This document shows, one piece after another, positions 33,460 to 44,872 of a DNA stretch of 64,000 nucleotides; position 1 is the stretch's first letter; each line of letters opens with the position of its first letter. Position numbers and translations under genes: made by a program. The notes under the pieces were generated by a model. The model saw only the letters and a program-made list of their open reading frames with translations, searched no databases and was not told the origin of the DNA. The stretch is from Paramyrothecium sp. XJ0827 (Eukaryota; Ascomycota; Sordariomycetes; Hypocreales; Stachybotryaceae): NCBI GenBank assembly GCA_020881915.1, contig JAJFPB010000008.1, forward strand, positions 1,798,001 to 1,862,000. The letters run 5' to 3'.

Positions 33460-36121
33460 ATGGACTTCCTGGGCAGCCTCGGGACGAAGTGGAGAGGGGA
33501 GTCAGAGGAGAAGACGACGCGACAAATATTGTAGTCATCAGCTATTCACGAGAAACCCGTCCACCGACTGACTTTGCGTCTATAGTTTTCTTCCAGAAGG
33601 GTCGCACGGAAATAGATATGAGGAGCACAACGTCGGCAGAGCTCCTTATGTCCATCATGAAGATGATGACTCGCTGCTTGTCATCCGCCGAAAGCATCCT
33701 CACCCGACTGCTAAGGGACGAGGACTGCTCTCACTGGGGTTTCTCGAGAGCTCTTCTTTGTGCCTAGTCTGCCAAGGTATTGAGATTCTTGGGCCTGATT
33801 GCAACTTTGAATTGTTGCACCTACCTCTTTGCAAAATGGAGCGAAATGCAGCTGGGCGGTGTTCCCTGTGCAAGGTCCTTGCCGGAGCTTTACAGGAGCC
33901 TTACACGATAGGTGCCCCGGTCACATTAGCGGAAGGGCAAGGCGAAGACGAGAATGTTAAATGGAGTCGCTATTGGGGTGGCATAAATCATGTCATGCCC
34001 AACGCCGGGTTGTTCCCGCGGCGCAAATGGGGCAACAATATAATAGGGACTTTCCCGCACCCACAACGACCGAATGAGGAGACTTATATGACGGTCATGC
34101 TTACCCACGAAGGCCACGACCATGGATTGTGTGCAATCAGTATCTACAAGTCAAACGGTAAAGTCATGGTATATCCTTTGATACGTGCCAATTGTGCTAA
34201 CTGTGTATTGGAAAAACTTGAAACTACCCCCAGTCTTTCCGAAGGAACCAAAGTCACGATACGAGAGCGTAAACTCAACCGTATTCGAGCTTGGTTTGCA
34301 GAAGACATGCAAAAATGGGGGACATCCAAACAACGATTCATCCACGGCCTTTGTTTCCCATCTAGACTTATCGACCTTGGCAGTGCAGAGGAGCGACAGC
34401 AATGCCTTCTCTCCGGTGATCATGCCTCTTTACGACTGAAGTTAGTCAGTCCACTCGACGGAGAACCATGCATCCTTCCAAACAATGAGAAATGGGTTGC
34501 GTATGCCGCACTTAGCCATCGATGGGGTGAATCCACGAAAACATGCGTTACGACAAAGGCCAATCTGACGGCACGGCTTGAGGGGTTTGAGTTTTCCGAT
34601 TTGTGTCAAACCTTTCAGGATGCCATGATCGTTGCACGTGAGATGGATATTCGCTATATCTGGATTGACAGTCTTTGCATCGTACAAGACTCCGCAGAGG
34701 ACTGGGAACACGAATCCCAGATCATGGGAGATATCTATCTGCACGCTATCGTTACTTTCGCAGCTCATTCTTTCAGCCGTAGCTCTGTGGACAAATCCAC
34801 TCCATTAGATGCTGCAGACAAAAACGCTGAAGCGGAAGACGGTGGCACAGGCTTTTTGCAAGGCGCTTTCGCTGCTGAAGGTGATTTGCCGGTTCTGCTC
34901 GGCCAACTTAACGAAGCTCATGGAGCCGCATACGTATACGCACAACGGCGACGCATGTTTGAAGTCGACATTTCCAACAGCAAACTGACCTCTAGAGGAT
35001 GGATTCTGCAAGAGCGTCTGCTATCTCCTCGCATTGTCCACTTCTTCCACTCCCAGCTCTACTACGAAAGCCATCAGTTCAACATCGTGCGTGCCGAGGA
35101 CCGCACACCAGCAATCTTGGACCCCGACAAGCTCCGCGAGTTTGTGACCAAACAAGAAAACAAAGAAGGCTCGACGCCGTTTGAATGGTTCAAGATCGTG
35201 GAGCGTTTTAGTGCTTGCCAGCTGACTCAAAGTGGCGACAAGCTCATCGCGCTTGCGGGATTGGCCAAACAGTTTCAACGTACAAGCAAGCAGGAATATT
35301 TCGCGGGTGTTTTCGCTGATCGCGCTATCAAGGGTTTGATGTGGATAGCGAAGGGTGAATCCTTGGTTCGGTACAACGAGAGGGCGCCCTCATGGTCTTG
35401 GGCCTCGGTTGATGGGCACATCAAGTACCCTTCCATTCTTTTCGATCGACCTTTCAAGGTCGTCCCTGAGATGAGACTGGACAGTACACTTAGTGACAGC
35501 CATCAGCAGCCCCGACATCTTCCTGGTCTGGAAGTCGATAATGTTAAGTGTCTTATTGTTAAAGGGCACTTGAAAGAAGTAACCATAGGAGGGTATTGCC
35601 GAACAGACACTGCAGAGCTCATAAGAAGTGCGCCTATAGAGAATAATTTGTTACCACAGTTAGATCGAAAAGGCACCTATGGGGACCTATTCAACGCCTC
35701 GAATGCCCTCATCGGTTGGGCCTCCCTGGACGAAGATAAGGGTACGAGTCTCCTCCCAAGGAAGCTTTGTGCCGTTGTGGTGGCGTCGGAAGAATGCTGG
35801 GTGAAGCGCAAAGATCCGTCCGACATTCTCTGGTACACGTTTCCACCAAGCCCAGAGTTTGAAGCGTTTTACGCAACCGGCAAGGTTACGGAAGTGTATG
35901 ATCGCATCTTCGACGTGGGCAGCGACGGCGATGTAACAACGGAGGAGGCGTTGAGATTGGAGCCAGAGCGCGTGCTAATGAAGACATACTGGGTCCTTCT
36001 GGTCGAAGGGGAAGTCCCTGAGGGTTTGACAATTGTGCGATACAAACGAGTTGGTTTCGGTCAAATATTCGACCGTAGATGGATGCAGCCGTCTGAGGTT
36101 AGGCTGTTGATGCTAGCTTGA
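33460..36121 (+). CDS. HET-domain protein (heterokaryon incompatibility), long form
   Basis: Model join(33460..33530,33586..36121), 868 aa. The HET domain, which triggers incompatibility-type cell death in other fungal proteins, shows its three blocks: YAALSHRWGE, RYIWIDSLCIVQDSAEDW and TSRGWILQERLLSPRIV. Upstream are two CxxC-type pairs (CLVCQGIEIL and CSLCKVLAG), common before HET domains of this subtype. The large frame itself opens without an ATG; a short first exon starting MDFLGSLGTKWRGE joins through a 55-nt intron (33531-33585) with phase conserved, giving FFLPEGSHGNRYEEHNV. That start is inferred; translation from Met at about 33836 is the alternative. No NACHT, ankyrin or WD repeats are seen at the C-terminus. 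Confidence 0.85.
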
Positions 36122-36778
36122 AGAGTTCCGATCGACGCAGATAAGATGTCTGCTCTAACCGTGGTTCAATATGGCCTGCCTCGAAAGACGCAGCCGTCGG
36201 CCAACTGCGGATCTCAGTTCGGCCTTCTTCAAGGCACTGGGCTCAGCTTAGTACAAATGGTCTTACATCAATACGTGTTATTAATCTTCCATGAACGTTA
36301 TCTCCCGTAGCCTATGTGACCACTATTTAGTCTCTATTTCACAGTTCATGGCATCTCGCTTGTTCGGGGAGAAATTCGGATTTCGGATACTTCACCTCGA
36401 AGTCCGCGATGCAAGATGAGACTAGAAACCGGACAAGCCTGACCGAACGCCGCTCGGAGCGAAAATTTAGGTAGCACCCACGTCAGTTCCAGCAGCAATG
36501 ACAGCCCGTCTCGCGCCTCCACGAGCCAGCAAGTGGAGTCATGGGGATGTGTTTCTGAATACGAGGTGGAGACGAAGAGATCGGCAGGTGTCAATGCAGC
36601 ATCAACTACCGAACCATGCTATATTGTGATGTCATTTGCCATAGCAACTGGATAGCTACTTAAGTCTCTGATGGAATTTGTTCAACGTTCTTTCATTCAA
36701 CTCAACAGAAGAACAAAATCTGTGGCAACGAATTCGTATTGGGATAGTCGTCTTCCGCACAGCATAGACGACATTACA
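36122..36778. other. Intergenic, nothing identified
   Basis: Separates the long HET gene from the small secreted protein. No conserved frame. Confidence 0.5.
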
Positions 36779-37300
36779 ATGGTTTCCGTCAAGACGATTC
36801 TGCTCCTTGCTACTTCTGCTTTTGCAGCTCCCCTAAATGAGCGCCAAATCGAGATCCCCAAGGACTGGACTTGGTCCGTGGAGGGCTGGCACGCAGGCTG
36901 CCAACGCTCATGCTCCTACAGCTTCAACATCACTATCCCCACAATCGAGGATCAGATTGGAGGTGTCAAGGCGTACTGCGGTGGCGGTGAGACAGGAGGC
37001 AGTTTCACTAGGTGTCAGATCTTGGAGGGAGTCAATAACGGCGTGGCTTCCAAGCTGCTGGAGAGGCCTGATGATAGCGGCATCGGTCCCCAGCAGTTTG
37101 CCGTGAGCTTCGAGAAGGCTTCTTATGAAGGCGGGTAAGTTCTAGGTACCATGATGTACTGAAAAGCGACTGTGTAGCTGACTATCATTCGCAGCCCTGC
37201 GTACAGCTTCACGGCCTACAACTCCACTACATACAACGCCTTCGTGGCACCTCTCATGTCCTTCACAATGGAGCCGACCGAGGTTTCTGGAACTGCTTAA
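36779..37300 (+). CDS. Small secreted cysteine-containing protein
   Basis: Model join(36779..37134,37195..37300), 153 aa. A clear signal peptide (MVSVKTILLLATSAFAAP) is followed by a mature protein of about 135 residues with four cysteines (AGCQRSCSYSF, AYCGGG, TRCQIL), suggesting two disulfides. No known domain is recognised. It lies between two HET-domain genes in the same orientation. Size, secretion and cysteine content fit a candidate effector or a secreted self/non-self factor, but nothing in the sequence proves it. Confidence 0.75.
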
Positions 37301-37731
37301 TCCGAGTGAACTACACTAAGAAGGAAACAAAGGCGCTTTGCAAGCGGATAACAAGGTAGAACTCGAGCCTGTCATGTATTATAGCTGATAGACAACCCCG
37401 ACTTTGATGAGCACGCTCTGGCAACAAACCAAGTAAAATCATTGCTCAAAGACCTATTAAGGATTAGTTGTGCACAACCTGTAAGATTGGTGAAATCGGC
37501 AGTAGTCGCTTCTCTATCAAAGTATGATTATTTCGCCCTCAGCGCCAAGTTATCATTTGGGATGATGAGCGAAGGCAAGGAAGATGTGAGAAGCCGGCTA
37601 TTATGCAGTAAACCCACTTTAGGTTCCATACATGCCCCATACCCGTGTCTTTCCCCGCAAAGAAAAAAGTTAAGCACGCAGCTGGCAGTCATCTGCAGAA
37701 CCATGCGACAGACCGATAAACTTCCATCGGT
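37301..37731. other. Intergenic, nothing identified
   Basis: Short flank upstream of the second HET gene. Confidence 0.4.
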
Positions 37732-39345
37732 ATGCGCTTGATTAACAGGACAACGTTGGAGGTAGAGCATTTTCACGGTGAAGTCCCAGACTATGCAATC
37801 CTGTCGCATACTTGGGAAGGGGAAGAGGTGACCTTGCAGGATGTGCTCAATCACAAGGTCGAATCGCTTCAAGGATGGCGAAAGATTGTTTCTTTCTGCG
37901 AGAAGATCAAAGCGGAATCCCAAACATATGAGAGCGCCATTGATTATGCTTGGGTCGATACATGCTGCATTGACAAGACGAGCAGCGCTGAGCTCTCTGA
38001 AGCTATTAATGCTATGTTCAACTGGTACAGAAACGCCAATTATTGCTTGGCATACCTATCAGATGTCGATTGTCGCACTTCTGACACTGTGAGCGATGAT
38101 TTTGGGGCTTCACGCTGGTTCACTAGAGGCTGGACTCTTCAAGAATTGCTTGCACCAGCCGAGGTGCGGTTTTACGACAAAAACTGGATCTTCCTAGGTA
38201 CTCGGACTAGCCTTGCTGAGCGTATCTCGGCTATCACACGCATCGACATTGATGTACTGTTGACCGGGGACGTCTCATCAGCTAGTGTGGCACGGAAGAT
38301 GTCGTGGGCGGCTGGTCGACACACAACTCGAGTGGAAGATACTGCTTATTGTCTGCTGGGGCTGTTCGATGTCAATATGCCAATGCTGTATGGAGAGGGC
38401 GAGAAAGCCTTCATCAGGCTCCAGGAGGAGATACTCAAGGAGTACGACGACCATTCCATATTTGCTTGGGATGCCTCGGACATTCCACTGGCAGTGACAA
38501 CTATTGGCGTGCTGGCGCCCGACCCATCAGTCTTCAAGGACAGTCATGATATCGTGAGCCTTCCAAGCTCAGGAGAACCCTTGATGAGCACAAATAGAGG
38601 AATCCGGCTGGAAATTCCTGTAATCGAACAAGATTTTGTGCGTGGAAAAGCTTATCTTGGGATACTTTCCTGTTTCAAGACGGGCACTTTTAGGTCCAGC
38701 CTTGCCATTCCCCTTGAGAGACGCGACAGCGTGAGCCTCGAGTACTACGGTCGCGCGAGGTCTCAGTTGAAAGGTATGAGCGACATGGCGTCATTCAAGG
38801 CTTCAAAGATTTATCTTGCGAAGAGGAACCACACGCAAGACCCGCGCAAATTCCTCCGTGTGTTCGAAATACACTACTCAGTCACGAAATTCGTGTTCTT
38901 AGGCTGCTACCCAGAATCTTACTGGAGCGAACCCAAGTGGCAAGGGGGCGTGGTGCCTGCTCGGCGGAAGAAGAAGATGACACGGGTGAGCGACGTGGGA
39001 ACTCGACCAGTTTGGACCATCATGGCGTTCAAGTTGAGTGAGTCGGGAGAGCTCTTTGGAGTTACTGTTACTCACGAACCTGAAAAATTTGGGCCTCACT
39101 TCCATGCTGTGCGTTTAGTCCACCTACCAGACGAGATTGAGCAGAGCGGCTGTATCAGTGAGGATCTTTCGCGAATCAAAGCCACTGAAGACCGCACTCA
39201 GCTGATGACAGAGGGTTTGCGAATGAAGGATGGGAGGAATGCTGTTGGGGTCAATCATGAGGGCCATTTCGTCCGCAACTCCATAGTATCATTGACCATG
39301 GAACTGGTTGTACACCCTATCACCCAGCCGGCGGCGGCAGAATGA
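37732..39345 (+). CDS. HET-domain protein, HET-E/NWD-like N-terminal type
   Basis: Intronless, 537 aa. The N-terminal MRLINRTTLEVEHF and DYAILSHTWEGEEVTLQDV, then YAWVDTCCIDK, WFTRGWTLQELLAPAEVRFY and DTAYCLLGLFDVNMPMLYGEG are the exact order seen at the start of HET-D/HET-E-type incompatibility proteins. Those NLR-like proteins continue with NACHT and WD or ankyrin repeats; here the protein ends after a moderately long C-terminal region with none. So it is a stand-alone HET protein or one that has lost its receptor part. The first HET gene is 1.6 kb upstream. Confidence 0.92.
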   Translation: MRLINRTTLEVEHFHGEVPDYAILSHTWEGEEVTLQDVLNHKVESLQGWRKIVSFCEKIKAESQTYESAIDYAWVDTCCIDKTSSAELSEAINAMFNWYRNANYCLAYLSDVDCRTSDTVSDDFGASRWFTRGWTLQELLAPAEVRFYDKNWIFLGTRTSLAERISAITRIDIDVLLTGDVSSASVARKMSWAAGRHTTRVEDTAYCLLGLFDVNMPMLYGEGEKAFIRLQEEILKEYDDHSIFAWDASDIPLAVTTIGVLAPDPSVFKDSHDIVSLPSSGEPLMSTNRGIRLEIPVIEQDFVRGKAYLGILSCFKTGTFRSSLAIPLERRDSVSLEYYGRARSQLKGMSDMASFKASKIYLAKRNHTQDPRKFLRVFEIHYSVTKFVFLGCYPESYWSEPKWQGGVVPARRKKKMTRVSDVGTRPVWTIMAFKLSESGELFGVTVTHEPEKFGPHFHAVRLVHLPDEIEQSGCISEDLSRIKATEDRTQLMTEGLRMKDGRNAVGVNHEGHFVRNSIVSLTMELVVHPITQPAAAE

Positions 39346-39829
39346 GACGGTACCGGGAAGAATGCGCGATCTATTGAACTGTCGGGCCTAATAACACTGA
39401 CCAGTGGAGCGGAGTGCAAGTTTGTCTCGACCATGCTGTGTGCACTTGAGATAAGTTTGGCTGACTTCACACTTCAGTGATGGACTCAAGGCCCGGTTTC
39501 CACGATAAGAAATGAATTCACGGGCTGTTTCAGCAGCCTGATGGTCTGTGAGATTTTATGGCCTGACATCCCATAGCGCCTCAATTCTTGATACAAGTGA
39601 TATATGATTATTTGTAAAATTTGTGATTACATTACTGCTTCATTATGGCGGTGCTTGGTAGCCAGTCTCGGGTTGGACGACCTGACAATTGGCTAGCGAA
39701 TGGCACAGTGGATCACCGGGGAGCCACGCAGCCACTTCATTGGTCGGTTTCATAGCAGTCTTCGAATTTCTTTAATGTCGTAAAACGGGCCAATTTTGCC
39801 AGCCCAGGGTGCATTGTTCAGAAACACAC
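39346..39829. other. Intergenic, nothing identified
   Basis: No conserved frame or repeat seen. Confidence 0.4.
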
Positions 39830-40563
39830 ATGGACAACCCGGTGGCTGCAAACGTCTTCGGCACACTGGGCGCCGTGCTGTGGTCGCTTCAGGTGAGTTG
39901 TGCCATAGTCTTCCTATGCCATGGCCTTTGTTGACTCTGCGCTTGCAGCTGCTGCCGCAGATCTGGAAGAACTGGCGGCGTCACGACAGCGAGTCGTTAT
40001 CTGCAGCCTTTTTCCTGTCCTGGGCTCTCGCTGGAGTGCCGCTCGGCGTATACAACATCGCCAACGACTTCAACATCGCCCTGCAGGTGCAGCCCAACAT
40101 CCTCATCGTGCTGAGCCTCTGGACAGGGGCTCAATGCAAGTACTACGGTAATGGGTGGAGCCTCAAGAAGGTGATGCTACTCTCCGTGAGCATCGGCCTG
40201 GTCCTGGGAGGACTCGAGGCGGGACTGGTCTTCGCGCTCAAGGAAGCAAAGGAGCGCGGGCATGACTGGGCGTCGACTCTGATGGCGGTACTTGCTGCTG
40301 TCCTCCTGGCTGGGGGAGTGCTGCGGCACTACATTGACATCTTGAAGACGAAGTCGGACGCAGGCATATCGCTGAGTTTTGCGGTTCTTGACGCCAGCGG
40401 GGACGTTGCGTCTCTCTTATCAGTCATTTTCCAATCCAGCCTGAGCATTCTTGGGCTGGTGATTTATGGGTCTGAGTTGGCCATCTGGATTGGCCTCATT
40501 ATGCTTGTCCTGTATTTTCGAACCGTTAACCGTCGTAAAAACATTAGCGACCCCGCTCAATGA
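39830..40563 (+). CDS. PQ-loop repeat membrane protein
   Basis: Model join(39830..39892,39949..40563), 225 aa. Seven hydrophobic helices are expected. The first PQ-loop spans the intron: WSLQ before it and LLPQIWKNWRRHDSESLS after it, with the Pro-Gln pair of LLPQ. The second loop (HYIDILKTKSDAGISLSFAV) is degenerate, lacking Pro-Gln. PQ-loop proteins include lysosomal/vacuolar amino-acid exporters and SWEET-like sugar carriers. The second exon's conserved start makes the splice model secure; the substrate cannot be inferred. Confidence 0.88.
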
Positions 40564-41225
40564 AGTTAGGAGTTTTGGACATACAAGGTTTTGCATCAAG
40601 ACATCTGCTCTCTGTTCATATAACATATGATTTGATCGTGCAGTGAGGTTCCAAATCCATAATTATTGCGCTGTCAAAGAGTCCTTTTTAACGATCATCA
40701 TTCTTGGCGTGGCACTCCAACGCCTCGCAAGAGAACGGAGCACATAGGAAGATATCCCAGCTTTGCAACAATCAACAATTTTACAGTCTCAAGTTCATGC
40801 AGATCATGACATGCGAAAACATTGCGCCTATAGAATTGGCCATATTCATTCGTGGGCCACATTTCAACGGTCACCTTCTCCCTACGCCCATGAAGTCCTT
40901 GCCATAAATGTTCAAAGCCTCACACTACCGAAGCTGAGCGGCGAACCGCGAAGTGAAAAAAATTTGGAGTGTTATGCAATAACAATGCCTGGCAATGATG
41001 CCGACTGGAGCCACAATCAAGAGCTGCCATCTTAGAGGGCAACAGCAGTGAATAAATTTATATTGAGACAGGAAAGAAAATGGAGACACAGTGATTCGGC
41101 GTTGATATACAAAAAAAGCCCGCTAAACTCCTCTCTACCCTGACAGAAATCGCCAGCCATTCCAGGACGGAGAAAATAAAAGGCTGCTCTGTGTAGCTTC
41201 TCTTCCTCTAAAGGCACAGTAATGC
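40564..41225. other. Intergenic, convergent 3' flanks
   Basis: No recognisable feature between the PQ-loop gene (plus) and the Cys-rich membrane protein (minus). Confidence 0.5.
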
Positions 41226-41925
41226 TTAGCTAGCCAACTCGCTTCGAGCTTGCCGCCACTCCATCTCGAAAGGTCCGGTATTTTTTGCGAGATATCTAGA
41301 TGTCGCAATGTGTGACCTGCGAGTGCTATTTCTTCTACGCTGATACCAGACCAGGAAAACCCCGAGGATGACAAGCAGAACACCGACGCCAAGTCCGATT
41401 GCGAGGCTCATTGGCATAGTGCTGCCGCGATCAGGCGATATATAGGTGGGCGCACTCAATGAAGCAGTGGGGGAGGTAACGGTAGATGTTGTAGACGTTG
41501 GCTCGGCGCCCAGAGTCGCATCAGTCGGGACAATCGTCACGAGGTCGACAGGGCCCAACGTAAAGACCATGTCCTCACTGCAGTCGCAGCCGTTGACATC
41601 ATCGCAGCAAAATTTACCGTTTCCGCATGCACGAACGGCGTCCTTAGTGACTATAAGAAATGAGTTACCAAAAGCCAACTATGAATAGAAAGTGAAATTT
41701 ACCATTTTGACAATACGTCGGACAAGTGGGATCGTTCCAATTCTCGACTGTGCATCCGAGGATGAAAAAAGGGGCTGTCGCATCCGTCTCAGCTGTCAAG
41801 CAAAGTCCGTTGCTCGCGCATGACATGCCGCGTGAGCAGCATGACTTGAGACCGATTTGGCCCTCGGGATCGCATGGAAACTGGTTTATAATCTCATTTC
41901 CGTGGCGATCGAAGCATTGAGACAT
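41226..41925 (-). CDS. Single-pass membrane protein with Cys-rich ectodomain
   Basis: Model complement(join(41226..41650,41703..41925)), 215 aa. The N-terminal half has about a dozen cysteines in the pattern CDPEGQIGLKSCC, MSCASNGLCL, CPTYCQN and CGNGKFCCDDVNGCDC, like many fungal surface proteins of unknown role. A Ser/Thr-rich stalk (TSTTSTVTSPTASLSAPT) precedes one transmembrane helix (MSLAIGLGVGVLLVILGVFL) and a basic cytoplasmic tail (WYQRRRNSTRR), the layout of a wall-stress-sensor-type receptor. No N-terminal signal peptide is present at this ATG; orientation would then depend on the TM helix, or a leader exon is missed. The second intron joins CQN to VTKD. Confidence 0.75.
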
Positions 41926-42310
41926 TGTGGTGTTGCTTGGTCCGCTCTTGGATTGAATAAAAAAGTGGGGAGAAACGGACAAGAGAAGGAGAAGGTAGAT
42001 TACATTTAAACAGTGTGGAAAACTTCAGTTCGCGCCCTGATCAGCTCAGAAATGGCAGAGTCGTATTCCGTGCCGCAGGGGGCGACTTTCCAGGACTGAG
42101 ATGCGACGATGGCGGCTTGAACCGAAACTCGCCCCCACAGGAGCAGTATGTAGCACTGGCCTTGCCTCATCATCACATGTTGGTCTATATACGGTCAGGA
42201 GCACGTACTTTTATTTGCACGTTTGTTTTCGAAACTGATTTGCTACTTGAGCTCTTGACTTCGACAAATCCTTTGGTCACAGCGATCCAGTTCTGTCCTG
42301 TGCACCGTTC
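41926..42310. other. Intergenic, nothing identified
   Basis: Upstream of the Cys-rich membrane protein and downstream of the broken isochorismatase-like gene. Confidence 0.4.
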
Positions 42311-42952
42311 TCAACTTTCAACTTGTCCAACTGCTAGTGGCGTAATTATCGCCTCAGCTATACTCGCCACTGTTGACGATGATGCCAGACGCATTGCCAA
42401 ATTCGTGCAGAGCACTTCGACCAGCTGCTTAACTTCCACGCCAGGAACGTGCCGATCACCACCCGCATCCCTTAGGACGACAACGTCGTAACCCTGATAC
42501 GCGGCCTGTCTTGCGGCCTGTTTTGCGGACGTGGAAACGAAAAAATCCGCCTAGTTGAGTCTGTCAAGATAGATGCAAGAGAGGGTTGCCATTCTTCTTC
42601 ATTGACGTACCATGTCACCGATGAACACAACCTTGCTTCAGCCTGTCTCTCCGAGCACGTCCTGCAACAAAGCGTTCGAGACACCGCAATGGCTTGCTTC
42701 GTGACGGACCACTTTCTCGTCCTCTTCGGGCGAAAGCTCCCTGAAGATCTCAGAGAGCCTCGTGCTGGTTCGAGTGAAGATCGAGACGCCCTCTGGGATG
42801 GCGTGCATAATGTTGACAATGGGGGCCTTTGCTACGCGATACTTCCCAAGCAATGAAGCGATGGCTTTGCGTGATGACTCTGCATCCTCAACACGCAGCC
42901 TGCCGTTGGCGTAATCCTTCTACGCGTCGATGGCGACCCTTGTGGCCGCCAT
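42311..42952 (-). pseudogene. Isochorismatase-like cysteine hydrolase, two in-frame stops
   Basis: A minus-strand frame with one intron (42551-42611, GTACGT donor) encodes most of an isochorismatase/nicotinamidase-type hydrolase: GVSIFTRTSTRLSEIF, HEASHCGVSNALLQDVL around the expected nucleophile cysteine, SKVVFIGDM at the beta strand, and YQGYDVVVLRDAGGDRH. Two stops interrupt it: TAG at 42920-42922 just after the first strand (VAIDA) and TGA at 42639-42641 between GETG and SKVV. Each is one C-to-T change away from a sense codon (CAG, CGA), and the first is in the CpA context favoured by repeat-induced point mutation. Splice sites and the rest of the frame are intact, so decay looks recent. 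No restored sequence is given. Confidence 0.75.
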
Positions 42953-43654
42953 GGAGGCTATATAAAGCCGGGTGGTAAGTGGAGAGAGCAGTAAACCTAC
43001 TGTGATGAATGATAATACCGAGTATCATTAACTTCATATTGTAATATTGAGCGGGATAGTAGCTACCATATTAGTAAGGTGAGCTGGATTAGGAGTAGAG
43101 GTGAGGAGACTAAAATCCACAAGTGGTCGGCTCCACTCGCTTCCACCAAGAGCCTTAGAAAGACGTCTCCTTGGCAGTCCACCATTTGCCCCAAATCTGG
43201 ACCCCTGATGAGGGCTTTTTCAGCTCATTTGCCTGGACTCGATCTGGAAGCATTCCCTCATTACCCCGGACGCGGGGAGACGATGAGGCTTGCCAGATCG
43301 CCGGTGCTGATTGGTGGATTCACTTTGGGCTCTCAAGCGTCCTTTTGGCCGCAGAGGGTCGAATCTCGCGAACATTATTGGCGGAATCATTATCCCATGA
43401 TCTATACCCACTATGCAGGTCTACGGCTTCAGAGCCAGACTTATACGTAAAGCTGAAGCTGGGTAAATGAATAAATAGGCCCAAAAGCTGCTGAAATGGA
43501 ATGTGATCTATTCTGTGTCTCCTGATCTTTTGAGGTGACTTTCCAGTGTCAGGGCGTAAGGACAACAATTGCTAAGCTGGCCTGATCTGCTTCCTGCCTG
43601 GTCACCACCTTGGCTTGAGGAGACTGGTAGTCTTGAATAGTCTTGTCACTCAAA
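42953..43654. other. Intergenic with divergent 5' flanks
   Basis: Between the broken hydrolase (minus) and the broken pectin methylesterase (plus). CTATATAAAG near 42958 could be a TATA element. The 123-codon open frame at 43079-43450 lacks recognisable features. Confidence 0.5.
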
Positions 43655-44674
43655 ATGTTCCTCCGAAATAGCCTGGCTCTATTGGCATTGCCTTTCGGTG
43701 TGCTTGTTGCAGCCGAGGACGCATGTAGCGAACAGCATGCCCAGATTCGGCCAAAGTGCGGTGCCCTTGTTGTTGATACAACGGGCGAACAACCCGGCAG
43801 CTTCAAGACGTTCAGCTCTGCAGTCGATGCCCTGAGCACAACGACGGGAGAAACACAAAGAATCTTCCTGTTCCCCGGCAACTACACGGAACAGGTCTAC
43901 ATCAAACGCCTCGCCGGCCCATTAGAGGTTCAAGGCTACACTTGCAACTCTCAATCATATCACAACAACGAGGTAGTCGTGTCTTACAACCTGTCGCGTG
44001 CGACGCCAGGTCTTACAAATAACGATCAGACCGCTACAATTCGACTATGGACCTCCAACGTTACCTTTCACAACTTGGATGTGGAGAACACTGCAGGTCG
44101 CGCTGGAAAGCAGGCACTGGCTCTGAGTGCGCAGAACACGAACCAGGGCTTCTATGGCTGTAGCTTCAGAGGTTGGCAGGATACCATCTACGCGAATGAA
44201 GGCCGTCAAATTTACGCCAAAACTTAGGTCAATGGTGCCGTCGACTTTATCTTCGGTCTGCGAGCGGCGGCTTGGTTCGAGCAGCTGGATATTCAGAGCA
44301 TCGGGTCGGGCTACATCACGGCCAATGGTCGAGATGCTGCAAACAACACCTCTTTCTACGTGTTTAATAAATCCAACGTCACCGGCACCAGTGGCCGTGA
44401 ATCCACCTACCTGGGTCGACCGTGGCGGCAATGGTCGAGGGTAGTCTTTCAGGAAACGTACCTCGGAGACGTAATCCATCCCAGCGGATGGAAACGATGG
44501 GACGATGAACAGCCGGTCGACAACGTGGAGTACGGGGAGTATAACAACTTCGGCCCTGGTGCGCAGGGAGAGCGGGTGAATTTTACAACACAGCTGGATC
44601 AGCCAGTCACTCTTGTAGATCTCTTCGGCCCTGGCTTCGAGGCGGAAAGCTGGGTTGATAACGCCTATTTGTAG
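43655..44674 (+). pseudogene. Pectin methylesterase (carbohydrate esterase 8) with one in-frame stop
   Basis: Plant-cell-wall enzyme that de-esterifies homogalacturonan. Intronless frame of 338 sense codons plus one internal TAG (44225-44227). Signal peptide MFLRNSLALLALPFGVLVAA. Catalytic blocks are all present: GWQDTIYA (first catalytic Asp), GAVDFIFG (second Asp, after the stop) and YLGRPWRQWSRVV (Arg and Trp). Before the stop it reads RQIYAKT, after it VNGAVDFIFG, so exactly one residue is replaced. An AG at the stop could suggest an acceptor, but no donor can remove it without losing the QDT block. A single CAG-to-TAG or Tyr-to-TAG change explains it. Truncation removes half the active site, so the product should be inactive. 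Confidence 0.8.
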
Positions 44675-44872
44675 GCAAAGCCACACATGAATCCTTGGAT
44701 GAAGGAGGTTGGGCTTGTTCAAGCTTCTGGAATTCGTAACTTCATACCAAGAAAGTGAATAAGACGCTGCAATCAATAAGTACAAGAGTTTCGTGCTCGG
44801 TCACCAATTATCCATCAGTGCATCATGATGCCAACCCTTGGAACCCGTCCGCTGCCAAATTGGTGCCATATT

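Noticed and set aside
43079..43450. 123-codon plus-strand frame between the two pseudogenes
   Set aside because: No conserved motif, no signal peptide, no intron support.
44216..44230. Possible intron acceptor at the pectin methylesterase stop codon
   Set aside because: Any donor compatible with phase would remove the QDT catalytic block, so a nonsense change is more likely than a missed intron.
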